Positions 43,941 through 51,874 of a stretch of 64,000 nucleotides of DNA are shown here, one piece after another. A model generated the notes under the pieces. That model ran no database searches. It worked only from the letters and a program-made list of their open reading frames with translations, and was not told where the DNA came from. This DNA comes from an uncultured Mediterraneibacter sp. (GTDB lineage: Bacteria; Bacillota; Clostridia; Lachnospirales; Lachnospiraceae). The stretch spans positions 33,175 to 97,174 of the forward strand of contig CALWLJ010000014.1 of assembly GCA_944381495.1 (NCBI GenBank). Reading direction: 5' to 3'. Each line of letters begins with the position of its first letter. Positions within the stretch are counted from its first letter, which is position 1. The position numbers and the translations under genes were made by a program.

Positions 43941-44770
43941 ATGAAAGTTACTTCTTTAACTCATTTCCATACAAAAAATGTATCTGATATACGCAAACAG
44001 TTTCTGAATGCATTGCCGGTTATTTTTTTTTCCTGATGATGTACTATGCTGTATTATTTCTCTTTGGTATGCAGTATTGCATGGTGGTTTCTCTTGCCAC
44101 ACTGCTTTTTCAGGTAAATTATAAGAAACAGCATACCGCATCAAGCCTGGCATATCTTATAATCCAGCAGTTGATTCTTGCGGTTCTTGCCTATGTTGCT
44201 ACTTTCAATCTGACATGTTGCCTGATTCTAAATCTGATTGTACCATTTTGGCTGATCTTTTCAAAAACATCTCCGTTTAATCAGCTGGGATATTTCTCTA
44301 CTTTAATGACATTTACATTTTTACAGTTTATGCCTGTGGATCTGAAAGGTTTTTTTACACAAATCGGTGCCATGATGTTTTGCTGCAGCGTACTATTTAT
44401 AGCGATTCCGCTCTATTCCCGGCTGCACCCCGAAATTGCAGTAAATAACACTGAAATGGAATGTATGACGCTGCTGGGAACAGTGCTTGAGAAATTTTTC
44501 CATGTAAAGTATCATAGGAGAGGAGCAGATGCCCGTGAAATTATGGAACAGTATATTTACTGCTCCGATTACATCTTGAACCTGATCCAGGAGATGCTTC
44601 AGCTGAAAAAGGAGAAAAAACTACATGGTATTGATATCATGAAATATAGCCGGCATATTGATGGCGAACCAGAACTGAGCCGTCTCATGATCCAGTATGC
44701 ACAGAACCTGTCAGATCTCTATCTTCTTGTTCTGAAACAGACATCGACTTTCAGACCTCCCGCAGCTTAA
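43941..44770 (+). pseudogene. FUSC-like membrane protein, frameshifted at a T9 run
   Basis: Two frames join into one protein of about 276 residues: the first from ATG 43941 (RBS GGGGAGG) to a TGA at 44034, the second from about 44020 to 44770. Adding one T to the run of nine at 44023-44031 makes codons run through LPVIFFFLMMYYAVLFLFGMQ and completes the first membrane helix. The rest has five to six hydrophobic helices and a C-terminal cytoplasmic helical domain, like half-size FUSC/aromatic-acid-exporter-like proteins of Lachnospiraceae. The homopolymer makes phase variation, transcriptional slippage or a sequencing error all possible. The 3' end overlaps the facing recombinase gene by 20 bp. 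Confidence 0.65.
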
Positions 44771-45821
44771 CAGCTCCTGCAGCCTGTCTGCGGCGGTTCT
44801 CGTCGATAGCCGCGTAATGCTTTCTGGTGGTGTTGACATCTTTGTGTCCGAGGACATCGGCAACAAGATATATATCGCCGGTCTCTTTATAAAGAGCAGT
44901 ACCATAAGTGCTGCGCAGCTTATGAGGGGTGATCTTCTTATTGGGGGTTACCTCTTTAGCATATTTCTTAACCATATTTTCCATTGCCTGAACCCCCATT
45001 CTTTTTCTCTGGGTGGACAGAAAAAGTGCATTTTCATGACCTGGCAGAGGAACCGTTGTCTTTCTCGTTGTATACAGGTAGGTCTTCAGAGCATTTTCTA
45101 CTTCCTCGCCGAAATAAACTACCATCTGATTGCCTCCCTTTCGCGTGACGGTTATCCCGTTATTCTTAAAATCCACGTCCTGGATATCAAGTCCTACACA
45201 TTCGGAAACACGGATTCCCGTACCAAGAAGGAGAGTGAGAATAGCAAGATCACGGTTCTTCGTCTTCTCATAATAAACCTTACGCTGACCTGTCAGATTA
45301 TCGCCTCCGTGGTCAACATAATCCAGCAGACTGGCAACCTCATCTGTATCAAGACGTATGATTGCTTTCTCATGCATCTTCGGCATGTCGACAAGCAAAG
45401 TCGGATTCTTGGAAATAGCTTGATGTTTAAAAAAATACCCGTAAAAACTCCGAAGTGCGGACATTTTCCGTGCAAGCCCTTTCTCAGTATTCGTAATCTG
45501 TCTGTTGTCTTCATTCTTATAAACTTTAAGATATTCCTGATATTCCTCAATATCAACCGGTTCCAGACGCTCTAGATCCTGAAGCGTAAACTGATCCATC
45601 GTATAACTTTTATATAACGGATTATTCTCCATAAGGAAGTGAAAAAATACACGAATATCATAAGCATAAGAAATTCTAGTCCTGGCAGACGTAGTCGGTT
45701 CTACAGCCCGGAAATAATCCTTTGCAAATGGAGGTAACGTCTTTAGGATTTCTCGAAGCCGCAAAGTATTGTCAACATATTTTTTTTCATGATATGATTT
45801 TGTATGATTTGTTTCAGCCAT
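44751..45821 (-). CDS. Xer-like tyrosine recombinase
   Basis: A 356-residue site-specific recombinase with a SAM-like N-terminal domain (about 30-150) and catalytic residues in GTGIRVSECVGLD (Arg), TVTRKGGN (Lys), HKLRSTYGT (His/Arg) and LGHKDVNTTRKHY (His and nucleophile Tyr). There is no excisionase or cargo nearby and it adjoins lexA, as in many Lachnospiraceae genomes, so it is more likely a chromosomal Xer-type enzyme than an element integrase. It has its own promoter. A 28-bp dif-like inverted repeat lies about 210 bp upstream at 46031-46058. Confidence 0.85.
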   Translation of the reverse strand: MAETNHTKSYHEKKYVDNTLRLREILKTLPPFAKDYFRAVEPTTSARTRISYAYDIRVFFHFLMENNPLYKSYTMDQFTLQDLERLEPVDIEEYQEYLKVYKNEDNRQITNTEKGLARKMSALRSFYGYFFKHQAISKNPTLLVDMPKMHEKAIIRLDTDEVASLLDYVDHGGDNLTGQRKVYYEKTKNRDLAILTLLLGTGIRVSECVGLDIQDVDFKNNGITVTRKGGNQMVVYFGEEVENALKTYLYTTRKTTVPLPGHENALFLSTQRKRMGVQAMENMVKKYAKEVTPNKKITPHKLRSTYGTALYKETGDIYLVADVLGHKDVNTTRKHYAAIDENRRRQAAGAVKLREV

Positions 45822-45864
45822 AAATAAAACCCCTTACGAATTTAAAAACATAAATTATAAATAT

Positions 45865-45893
45865 ATTATAACCGAATTCGCTATTTTCGTCTA
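45865..45893 (-). promoter_or_regulatory. Promoter of the Xer-like recombinase
   Basis: On the minus strand TAGACG (45893-45888), a 17-bp spacer and TATAAT (45870-45865). Confidence 0.6.
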
Positions 45894-45982
45894 TATCTTT
45901 TGGAAAAATCGGTATTTGTCGTATAGATTGATTTATCTCTTTCATCTCCTTTTCATTGAATTGAATTATTAAAAAATAAAAG

Positions 45983-46016
45983 AAAGACCCCCCGGATGAT
46001 TTTCCGGAGGTCTTTT
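45983..46016 (-). terminator. Terminator of the YneA-like gene
   Basis: On the minus strand, AAAGACCTCCGGAA pairs with CCGGGGGGTCTTT (with G-U), followed by a T-rich tail. It lies just beyond the end of the LysM gene. Confidence 0.7.
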
Positions 46017-46030
46017 GGAGTGTATTTATA

Positions 46031-46058
46031 TATCAATACATAGGGATGTATATTGATA
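46031..46058. repeat. 28-bp inverted repeat, dif-like architecture
   Basis: Arms TATCAATACAT and GTATATTGATA (perfect over the outer 8 bp) are separated by AGGGAT: an 11-6-11 layout as in Xer core sites. It stands between the YneA-like terminator and its gene, near a Xer-like recombinase gene. It may instead be a simple hairpin. Confidence 0.3.
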
Positions 46059-46120
46059 CCGCCATGATATAAAAAAATATAAAAACATTATTTTGTCAGA
46101 TGGATGATCCATAGCTGTAA

Positions 46121-46444
46121 TCATCTGAATTCTGTATCGTTATATGCAACGACAAGATACTGACCAGCCTGAATATCATCAGAATCAAGTGAATTCATTT
46201 CTTTAAGAACTTCAACATATTCTGCAATAGAATCATATTCAGCCGTCATGGTTTCCTTAGCAATATCCCAAAGCGTATCTCCATATTTAATCTGAATGCT
46301 TGTATAATATTTGTAAACTTTATCCTCAGTAACATTTCTCTCATGTGCCGAGGATAATATAGTACCAAAAACTATACATCCGATAAACAGAACTACAGCA
46401 GCTGATGATAATATAAGTGCTTTTTTTAATGATCTCCTTCTCAT
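46121..46444 (-). CDS. LysM-domain membrane protein, YneA-like SOS division inhibitor candidate
   Basis: A 107-residue protein with a basic N-terminus and one membrane helix (about 10-32), then a LysM domain (about 50-105, IQIKYGDTLWDIAKETM ... IQAGQYLVVAY). B. subtilis YneA, the SOS cell-division inhibitor, has the same layout and is also divergent from lexA. Its promoter is near-consensus with one LexA box in the spacer and one just downstream, so SOS induction is strongly suggested. ATG 46444 is chosen because it puts the basic residues and helix at the N-terminus; a frame open further upstream lacks a clear RBS. Confidence 0.85.
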   Translation of the reverse strand: MRRRSLKKALILSSAAVVLFIGCIVFGTILSSAHERNVTEDKVYKYYTSIQIKYGDTLWDIAKETMTAEYDSIAEYVEVLKEMNSLDSDDIQAGQYLVVAYNDTEFR

Positions 46445-46527
46445 AAGTAATGCCCCCGATTCCTTATTAATCGTCAATAGTATCCAGTTATTCAGCATTT
46501 GTTCAAATTACATTTCACGCTCATAAT

Positions 46528-46541
46528 CGAACAACTGTTTG
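46528..46541. promoter_or_regulatory. LexA box 1
   Basis: CGAACAACTGTTTG matches CGAAC-N4-GTTYG. It is immediately downstream of the YneA-like gene's -10. Confidence 0.8.
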
Positions 46542-46554
46542 TTTTGATATTGAA

Positions 46555-46583
46555 AGTATAATACACGAACGTACGTTTGTCAA
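46555..46583 (-). promoter_or_regulatory. Promoter of the YneA-like gene
   Basis: On the minus strand TTGACA (46583-46578), a 17-bp spacer and TATACT (46560-46555). LexA box 2 fills most of the spacer. Confidence 0.85.
46566..46579. promoter_or_regulatory. LexA box 2
   Basis: CGAACGTACGTTTG, a near-perfect palindrome inside the YneA-like promoter and upstream of lexA. Confidence 0.85.
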
Positions 46584-46601
46584 TCATTTTTCTCATTTTT
46601 T

Positions 46602-46628
46602 CGAACATATTTTCGCAACAAATGTTTG
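46602..46628. promoter_or_regulatory. Two weaker LexA-box-like sites at the lexA promoter
   Basis: CGAACATATTTTCG (46602-46615) and GCAACAAATGTTTG (46615-46628) each keep one good half-site. The second overlaps the lexA -35 (TTGCTT, 46626-46631; 17-bp spacer; TACTAT, 46649-46654). Confidence 0.5.
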
Positions 46629-46684
46629 CTTTTTCAAAATATGTGTGTTACTATATTTATATCAAATTTTGTTCGGAGGATATT

Positions 46685-47302
46685 ATGGCACAGGGTAAAT
46701 TGAGTGATAAGCAAAGAGAGATTCTTGAATATATTAAATCTCAGATTCTTGAAAGGGGATTTCCTCCGGCAGTGCGCGAGATTTGCGAAGCGGTCCATCT
46801 GAAGTCCACTTCATCCGTTCACTCTCATCTTGAGACGCTTGAGAAAAACGGATATATAAGACGGGATCCTACCAAGCCAAGAGCGATTGAGATTCTGGAT
46901 GATGATTTTAATCTTAGCCGCCGTGAGATGGTTAATGTTCCTATCATTGGACAGGTAGCAGCGGGAGAACCCATTTTGGCGCAGCAAAATATCGAGGACT
47001 ATTTTCCTTTCCCGGCTGAACAGATGCCCAACCATCAGACTTTTCTTCTCAGAGTAAAAGGTGAAAGTATGATAAACGTGGGAATCCTGAATGGTGATCT
47101 TGTTCTCGTAGAGCAAGTTCCCACTGCTTCCAATGGTGATATTGTAGTAGCGTTGATTGAAGACGGTGCCACAGTCAAAACCTTTTATAAAGAAGAAGGC
47201 ATCATTCGACTTCAGCCAGAGAATGATACTATGGAGCCGATTATTGTAGAAGAAGTGACCATACTTGGTAAAGTAATCGGTGTCATGCGTTTCTTTAAAT
47301 AA
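46685..47302 (+). CDS. lexA: SOS repressor LexA
   Basis: A 205-residue repressor. The N-terminal winged helix (about 1-70, QREILEYIKSQILERGFPPAVREICEAV) binds CGAAC-type boxes. The C-terminal S24 latent protease has the cleavage site A93-G94, the nucleophile S128 (GESM) and the base K165. ATG 46685 follows CGGAGG. The four candidate boxes in the divergent region indicate autoregulation and joint control of the YneA-like gene. Confidence 0.96.
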   Translation: MAQGKLSDKQREILEYIKSQILERGFPPAVREICEAVHLKSTSSVHSHLETLEKNGYIRRDPTKPRAIEILDDDFNLSRREMVNVPIIGQVAAGEPILAQQNIEDYFPFPAEQMPNHQTFLLRVKGESMINVGILNGDLVLVEQVPTASNGDIVVALIEDGATVKTFYKEEGIIRLQPENDTMEPIIVEEVTILGKVIGVMRFFK

Positions 47303-47335
47303 TACTTAAAATAATATTTATCTTTTGCTTAGTAA

Positions 47336-47391
47336 AAAACAGATGCATACCCTGATATGAAATCGTTCGTTCAGGATTTGCATCTGCTTTT
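47336..47391. terminator. Bidirectional terminator between lexA and rsfS
   Basis: AAAACAGATGCATACCCTGA (47336-47355) pairs with TCAGGATTTGCATCTGCTTTT (47371-47391), with T-rich tails on both strands, between convergent genes. Confidence 0.75.
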
Positions 47392-47431
47392 CTGTTTATA
47401 TATCTTGCATTATAATCGAATAATTTACGTC

Positions 47432-47782
47432 TTACAGCTCATCTATGCTGATATTCTTTCCGTCTTTCCAGATTCTTTCCAGATCATAGAAAAGACGGTT
47501 TTCTTTATCAAAGACATGTACGATAATATCACCAAAGTCAAGCAGGATCCAACTGGATGATCCGTGGCCTTCTCTCTGTTTCAGCGGGTACCCCGCTTTG
47601 TGAAGTTCTTCTTCCACATTATCAACCAGCGCGTTTACCTGACTGTCACTGTTTCCGTTGGCAATAATAAAATAATCAGCCAGAACAGATATACCTGTGA
47701 TATCAATAATCTTGATGTCTTCACCCTTTTTGTCGCTTAGAGCCTTGTATGCAATTTTTGCCATTTCTTTAGACTGATTCAT
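47432..47782 (-). CDS. rsfS: Ribosomal silencing factor RsfS
   Basis: A 116-residue protein that binds L14 and blocks subunit joining under starvation. Family motifs are DITGISVLADYFIIANGNSDSQV and GHGSSSWILLDFGDIIVHVF. It ends the minus-strand obgE-yhbY-nadD-yqeK-rsfS series and begins just after the yqeK stop codon. Confidence 0.95.
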   Translation of the reverse strand: MNQSKEMAKIAYKALSDKKGEDIKIIDITGISVLADYFIIANGNSDSQVNALVDNVEEELHKAGYPLKQREGHGSSSWILLDFGDIIVHVFDKENRLFYDLERIWKDGKNISIDEL

Positions 47783-47783
47783 A

Positions 47784-48356
47784 TCACTTCTCCTTTTTGT
47801 AGTAATTATAAGTGCTTACGGTCATAGGGTCAACTGCTTTTCCTCCGTTTTCCAGATATCTGGTAGTTGCACCGGCAGACATGCATACAGCCTGATCAAT
47901 ATCGCGAAATACGATTGATCTTACCTCCGCAAGTCCGGGAATCAATTTCCTGTTCGGCTCGATGTAATCTGCAATATAAATGATTTTTTCAAGCATCGTC
48001 ATCCCCGGTCTGCCAGTAGTATGCCATGTGATCGCACTTAGAACATCCGTATCGGAGATTCCATATTCATGTTCTGCCAAATAGGCTCCAAGTTTAGCAT
48101 GTATCAAAGCCGGCATGGCAAGTTCAGATTCAGTCAACTGGATATGCTTTTTCTCGCACAGATGGATCTGGTCTTTCGCAGAGCAGTATTTTCCGCAGTC
48201 GTGAAGAAGTCCGGCAGTTAAAGCCTTCTGTATATCTTCGCCATAGCACATGGCAAGCGATGCTGCGGTATACATAACTCCTATCGTATGCTCATATCGA
48301 TCTTTTTTCAGTATTTTGGAAAGTTTCTTTTTTATTTCCAACAATTCATCTGTCAT
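47784..48356 (-). CDS. yqeK: YqeK-family HD hydrolase (symmetrical Ap4A hydrolase)
   Basis: A 190-residue HD-domain protein: H in RYEHTIGVMYTA, HD in LLHDCGKYC, H in LIHAKLGAYLA, and the downstream ITWHTTGRPGMT. Homologues split diadenosine tetraphosphate to ADP. ATG 48356 is favoured over a GTG 12 bp earlier that lies on the AAGGAG site. It is coupled to nadD upstream and rsfS downstream. Confidence 0.92.
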   Translation of the reverse strand: MTDELLEIKKKLSKILKKDRYEHTIGVMYTAASLAMCYGEDIQKALTAGLLHDCGKYCSAKDQIHLCEKKHIQLTESELAMPALIHAKLGAYLAEHEYGISDTDVLSAITWHTTGRPGMTMLEKIIYIADYIEPNRKLIPGLAEVRSIVFRDIDQAVCMSAGATTRYLENGGKAVDPMTVSTYNYYKKEK

Positions 48357-48371
48357 AATATATTTCACTCC

Positions 48372-49004
48372 TTATAGCGGTTGCTCATGTCCTTCATCGG
48401 AAGGCACATATAGCCCGTTTGTCCTGATATATTCGGCAACAGTATCCGGAACCATATAACGCAGGCTAAGCCCCCTTGCAGCCCTCTCACGAAGGGTGGT
48501 TGACGAGATTTCGAGGAGCGGCGCCTGAAGCAGCTCAATGTGCGCTCCGTATTTATCTTCCAGATATTTCATCTGTCTTCTCATCTCGTCAGCATCCTTA
48601 TCATCTCTCATTGCCGCGAGTATCGTACATGTTGGGAAAATCTCTCTAAAATATACCCATTGCTCAATTGAGAAAAGGGAATCCGCTCCAAGAATAAAAT
48701 AAAAGCTGTCATTCGGATAAAGTCTGTTAAATTCTCGCATCGTCTGATACGTGTAAGAATGGTGATCTACTTCCGCCTCATACAGATTCAGACGGAAATA
48801 AGGCACATCTGCAATAGACAGCTGTACCATGTTCACTCTGTGGCGAAGAGCCTTTTTCGTTTCTACTGTGTCTTTATGAGGCGGGTTCCCATTTGGAAGG
48901 AACCAGATCTCATCCAGGCCAAAATCCTCATAGGCAAATTCGCCCAGGAGCAGATGGCCAATGTGGATGGGATCAAAGGTACCGCCCATTATACCTATCT
49001 TCAT
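48372..49004 (-). CDS. nadD: Nicotinate-nucleotide adenylyltransferase NadD
   Basis: Makes deamido-NAD from nicotinate mononucleotide. Of 210 residues, it has MGGTFDPIHIGHL (HxGH motif) at the N-terminus, FLPNGNPPHKD, and the C-terminal ISSTTLRERAARG. It lies between yhbY and yqeK as in Bacillus. Confidence 0.96.
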   Translation of the reverse strand: MKIGIMGGTFDPIHIGHLLLGEFAYEDFGLDEIWFLPNGNPPHKDTVETKKALRHRVNMVQLSIADVPYFRLNLYEAEVDHHSYTYQTMREFNRLYPNDSFYFILGADSLFSIEQWVYFREIFPTCTILAAMRDDKDADEMRRQMKYLEDKYGAHIELLQAPLLEISSTTLRERAARGLSLRYMVPDTVAEYIRTNGLYVPSDEGHEQPL

Positions 49005-49045
49005 CTTTACTCTCCTGTACTTCGCTGCTTATATCTGCAATAACA

Positions 49046-49339
49046 TTACAGCGGAAGCATAATTTTCTTCTTCTCGTCCTTGCCTTCCCTGTATAATACT
49101 ATTTTTTTTCCTATGACCTGAACGATCTGAGAATGTGTTCTCTCCGAAATAATCTCTGCCAGTTCTCTAGGGTCATCTCCGCAGTTGTTCAGCACAGAAA
49201 TCTTGATCAGTTCCCTTGCCTCCAGTGCTTCATCGATGGCTTGTGTTAATCCCGGTGTCATACTTGATTTTCCAATCTGGAAAATCGGATCGATCTTCAT
49301 GGCAAGACTTTTCAGATATGCTCTTTGTTTTGTTGTCAT
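49046..49339 (-). CDS. YhbY-type CRM-domain RNA-binding protein
   Basis: A 97-residue single CRM domain (KQRAYLKSLAMKIDPIFQIGKSSMTPGLTQ ... with GxxG-type loops) associated with pre-50S ribosomes. It sits between obgE and nadD, consistent with a ribosome-assembly cluster. RBS AGAAGGA. Confidence 0.92.
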   Translation of the reverse strand: MTTKQRAYLKSLAMKIDPIFQIGKSSMTPGLTQAIDEALEARELIKISVLNNCGDDPRELAEIISERTHSQIVQVIGKKIVLYREGKDEKKKIMLPL

Positions 49340-49371
49340 TGAAATCCTTCTTTCATTATGCTCTGTATTTT

Positions 49372-50655
49372 TTACTTGTAATAGTCAAACTGGAATCCAT
49401 ACATTTTTACTGTGTCTCCCTCTTGAATACCGGCAGCCTCCAGATCATCCAGTATGCCGGTCTCTTTCAAAAACTTCTGGAAGAAAGCAAACCCCTTTTC
49501 TGAATCCAGATTAGTATATCCCAGCATCTTCTCTATTTTCGGACCTTCTACCACATACATTCCATCCTTCTGCTCAACTGTATATGGGAGTTCCTCATAA
49601 ATCAGCTCGTCTTCCGGGAAATACTCCTGTTCGAATACAACCGGAGTATCATCCATATTCTCCAGCTGTGAGCTGACATAATAAAGAAGCTCACGTATTC
49701 CTTTCCCAGTTGCACCGGAGATTGGGAATACAGGAATGCCTTTGGGCTCAAATTCCTTCTTAAGTCGTTCAATCGGATCATTTTCAGGTTCATAGATCAA
49801 ATCAGTCTTATTTGCAGCAATAACCTGCGGGCGTTTTGCGATATCTGAATTATAGGCTTCCAGCTCGGCGTTGATCTTGTAGATGTCATCGACCGGGTCA
49901 CGCCCCTCTGTTCCGGCAGCGTCAACTACATGAATCATCATCTTGGTACGCTCAATATGGCGGAGGAACTCATGTCCCAATCCGACACCTTCGGAAGCAC
50001 CTTCGATCAGTCCCGGTATATCGGCCATGACGAATCCCTTTGCATCTTCCAGGTCTACCACTCCCAGATTTGGGTTTAATGTGGTAAAATGATAGTTGGC
50101 AATCTTGGGGTCCGCATTGGTCACTCTGGATAAAAGAGTGGATTTTCCAACGTTTGGAAAACCGATCAGCCCTACATCAGCTATCACCTTCAATTCTAGA
50201 TTTACCTCAAGTTCTCTGGCAGGTTGTCCAGGCTGAGCATATTTTGGCACCTGCATAGTAGCTGTTGCAAAATGCTGGTTTCCGAGGCCTCCTTTTCCAC
50301 CTTTCAGGACAACCTGGCGACGATTATCTCCGGACATGTCAGCAATCACTTTTCCGGATACGGCTTCCTTGATCACAGTTCCTTCCGGGACTTTGAGTAC
50401 AAGATCCTTGCCGTCTTTTCCATGGCATCGACGTTTCCCGCCCTGTTCTCCGTCTCCCGCAGCATATTTGCGCTTATGACGGTAATCAGCCAGAGTATTC
50501 AGGCCTTCGTCCACTTCAAAGATCAGGTCCCCTCCTCTGCCGCCGTCCCCGCCGTCAGGGCCGCCATTTGGAACATAGAGCTCTCTGCGGAAGCTGCAAT
50601 GGCCATCTCCGCCTTTTCCTGATCTGATATAGATCTTTGCTCTGTCTGCGAACAT
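49372..50655 (-). CDS. obgE: Obg-family GTPase (50S assembly)
   Basis: A 427-residue GTPase. The glycine-rich Obg fold (1-158, GGPDGGDGGRGG) is followed by the G domain with GFPNVGKST (G1), DIPGL (G3) and NKTD (G4), and a C-terminal OCT domain (about 350-427). It acts in large-subunit maturation and the stringent response. RBS GGAGAC. It is separated from rpmA by a hairpin at 50736-50760. Confidence 0.97.
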   Translation of the reverse strand: MFADRAKIYIRSGKGGDGHCSFRRELYVPNGGPDGGDGGRGGDLIFEVDEGLNTLADYRHKRKYAAGDGEQGGKRRCHGKDGKDLVLKVPEGTVIKEAVSGKVIADMSGDNRRQVVLKGGKGGLGNQHFATATMQVPKYAQPGQPARELEVNLELKVIADVGLIGFPNVGKSTLLSRVTNADPKIANYHFTTLNPNLGVVDLEDAKGFVMADIPGLIEGASEGVGLGHEFLRHIERTKMMIHVVDAAGTEGRDPVDDIYKINAELEAYNSDIAKRPQVIAANKTDLIYEPENDPIERLKKEFEPKGIPVFPISGATGKGIRELLYYVSSQLENMDDTPVVFEQEYFPEDELIYEELPYTVEQKDGMYVVEGPKIEKMLGYTNLDSEKGFAFFQKFLKETGILDDLEAAGIQEGDTVKMYGFQFDYYK

Positions 50656-50735
50656 ATTGTCTCCTTTCTGTCTGTTTCTTTGTTCTGAATACAGATATTT
50701 TTATATTTAAATTAACGTAGTGTTATTGCAAGAAA

Positions 50736-50760
50736 AGCCCCAGACAAAAAGTCTGGGGCT
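50736..50760 (-). terminator. Hairpin between rpmA and obgE
   Basis: A perfect 10-bp stem, AGCCCCAGAC / GTCTGGGGCT, with an A5 loop; on the minus strand it is followed by TTTTCTT. It probably ends part of the rplU-prp-rpmA transcripts. Confidence 0.75.
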
Positions 50761-50814
50761 CATAACTGCCTGGTATATTAGCGAAAGTTCCGGATGAGCT
50801 TTCCAGTCCGGCTG

Positions 50815-51099
50815 TTATTCAGCTACCGGATAGATAGAAACCTGTTTCTTATCTCTTCCTTTTCTTTCAAATCTTACTACACCATCTACAAGTGCAAACA
50901 GAGTGTCATCACCGCCGCGTCCAACATTTACGCCCGGGTGAATCTTTGTTCCGCGCTGTCTGTAAAGAATGTTACCAGCCTTTACAAACTGTCCGTCAGC
51001 TCTCTTCGCGCCCAGTCTCTTAGCCTCGGAGTCACGTCCGTTCTTTGTAGAACCAACTCCCTTTTTATGAGCAAAAAACTGAAGATTCATTTTCATCAT
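50815..51099 (-). CDS. rpmA: Ribosomal protein L27 with cleavable N-terminal extension
   Basis: A 94-residue protein. It begins [14 protein letters not shown], the Firmicute-type extension that the Prp protease removes after FF so that the new N-terminus can reach the peptidyl-transferase centre. [20 protein letters not shown] and [15 protein letters not shown] are L27 hallmarks. The protease gene lies immediately upstream (5-bp gap), inside the rplU-prp-rpmA operon. Confidence 0.97.
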   Translation of the reverse strand: MMKMNLQFFAHKKGVGSTKNGRDSEAKRLGAKRADGQFVKAGNILYRQRGTKIHPGVNVGRGGDDTLFALVDGVVRFERKGRDKKQVSIYPVAE

Positions 51100-51104
51100 G
51101 GTTC

Positions 51105-51437
51105 TTACACCTCCTTGAAAACAATGTCAATGTATGATTCGTATTCTCCGCTGTCTTCTATCGCTTCCAGACCAAGAATCATGGAATCCAGCAAAAGTCG
51201 GGCATCATGGGATGGATGACCTTTGAAACGGAACTCAATATCTCCTGTCTCCTCATCAGCAACACTGCTTGTTTCATCATCTGTGAACCGATCAATGGAA
51301 TTTACAGCATTGATCACCAGAGCAGATACAGCAGAACAGACAATGTCCTCTCCGCTTTCGGCATATCCGGCATGTCCGGATACATCAAATCCCACATATT
51401 CATGCCTTTCGGTCTTATAAACGGTTACCCTGATCAT
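51105..51437 (-). CDS. prp: Ribosomal-processing cysteine protease Prp
   Basis: A 110-residue protease that cuts the L27 extension. The catalytic His is in [10 protein letters not shown] and the Cys in [11 protein letters not shown]. It lies between rplU and rpmA as in other Firmicutes. Confidence 0.93.
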   Translation of the reverse strand: MIRVTVYKTERHEYVGFDVSGHAGYAESGEDIVCSAVSALVINAVNSIDRFTDDETSSVADEETGDIEFRFKGHPSHDARLLLDSMILGLEAIEDSGEYESYIDIVFKEV

Positions 51438-51449
51438 CGGAACAGAGGA

Positions 51450-51758
51450 TTAAGCATTGATCTTGTCGATCTTAACTGCTGTATACTGCTGTCTGTGTCC
51501 GTTTTTCTTATGGTATCCAGTTTTTCTCTTATACTTGTAAACGACAACTTTTTTCGCTTTACCGTCGCCGATCACAGAAGCTGTAACTGTAGCACCTTCT
51601 ACAGTCGGAGTTCCAACGATCAGTTTGTCATTGTTTACAGCGAGCACCTGGTCGAAAGTATAAGTCTCTCCAGCTTCCACACCAAGCTTCTCTACTTTAA
51701 TGATATCGCCTTCAGCTACTTTGTACTGTTTACCACCTGTTGCTATAATCGCGTACAT
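51450..51758 (-). CDS. rplU: Ribosomal protein L21
   Basis: A 102-residue protein starting [18 protein letters not shown], with the C-terminal [24 protein letters not shown] 51758 follows AGGAGGTGCCAT. It is preceded by its own promoter and an 80-nt leader. First gene of the rplU-prp-rpmA operon. Confidence 0.97.
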   Translation of the reverse strand: MYAIIATGGKQYKVAEGDIIKVEKLGVEAGETYTFDQVLAVNNDKLIVGTPTVEGATVTASVIGDGKAKKVVVYKYKRKTGYHKKNGHRQQYTAVKIDKINA

Positions 51759-51838
51759 ATGGCACCTCCTATTATCATTACTCGCCAATTACGGTGACTG
51801 CAGCTGCAGTACTTCGAAAACCTCATTGTGCGGCATAC
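51759..51838 (-). ncRNA. Probable L21 leader (5' UTR of rplU)
   Basis: About 80 nt between the predicted transcript start and rplU, with short hairpins (CGGTATGCCG; CTGCAGCTGCAG). Position and size match the Firmicute L21 leader, a presumed autogenous site; the assignment is by context, not by a covariance match. Confidence 0.45.
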
Positions 51839-51844
51839 CGTTGT

Positions 51845-51874
51845 AGTATAGCATATAATTTTTCAATACGTCAA
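51845..51874 (-). promoter_or_regulatory. Promoter of rplU
   Basis: On the minus strand TTGACG (51874-51869), an 18-bp spacer and TATACT (51850-51845). The -35 overlaps the 3' end of the CBS gene. Confidence 0.75.

Noticed and set aside
43830-44036. Start of the FUSC-like gene at ATG 43830
   Set aside because: It would overlap the ttcA promoter and lacks an RBS; ATG 43941 has GGGGAGG upstream.
44817-45575. 252-codon plus-strand frame opposite the Xer-like recombinase
   Set aside because: The recombinase has all catalytic motifs; the opposite frame has no recognisable domain or RBS.
47357-47560. Small plus-strand ORF after lexA
   Set aside because: It begins within the terminator hairpin and runs antisense into rsfS.
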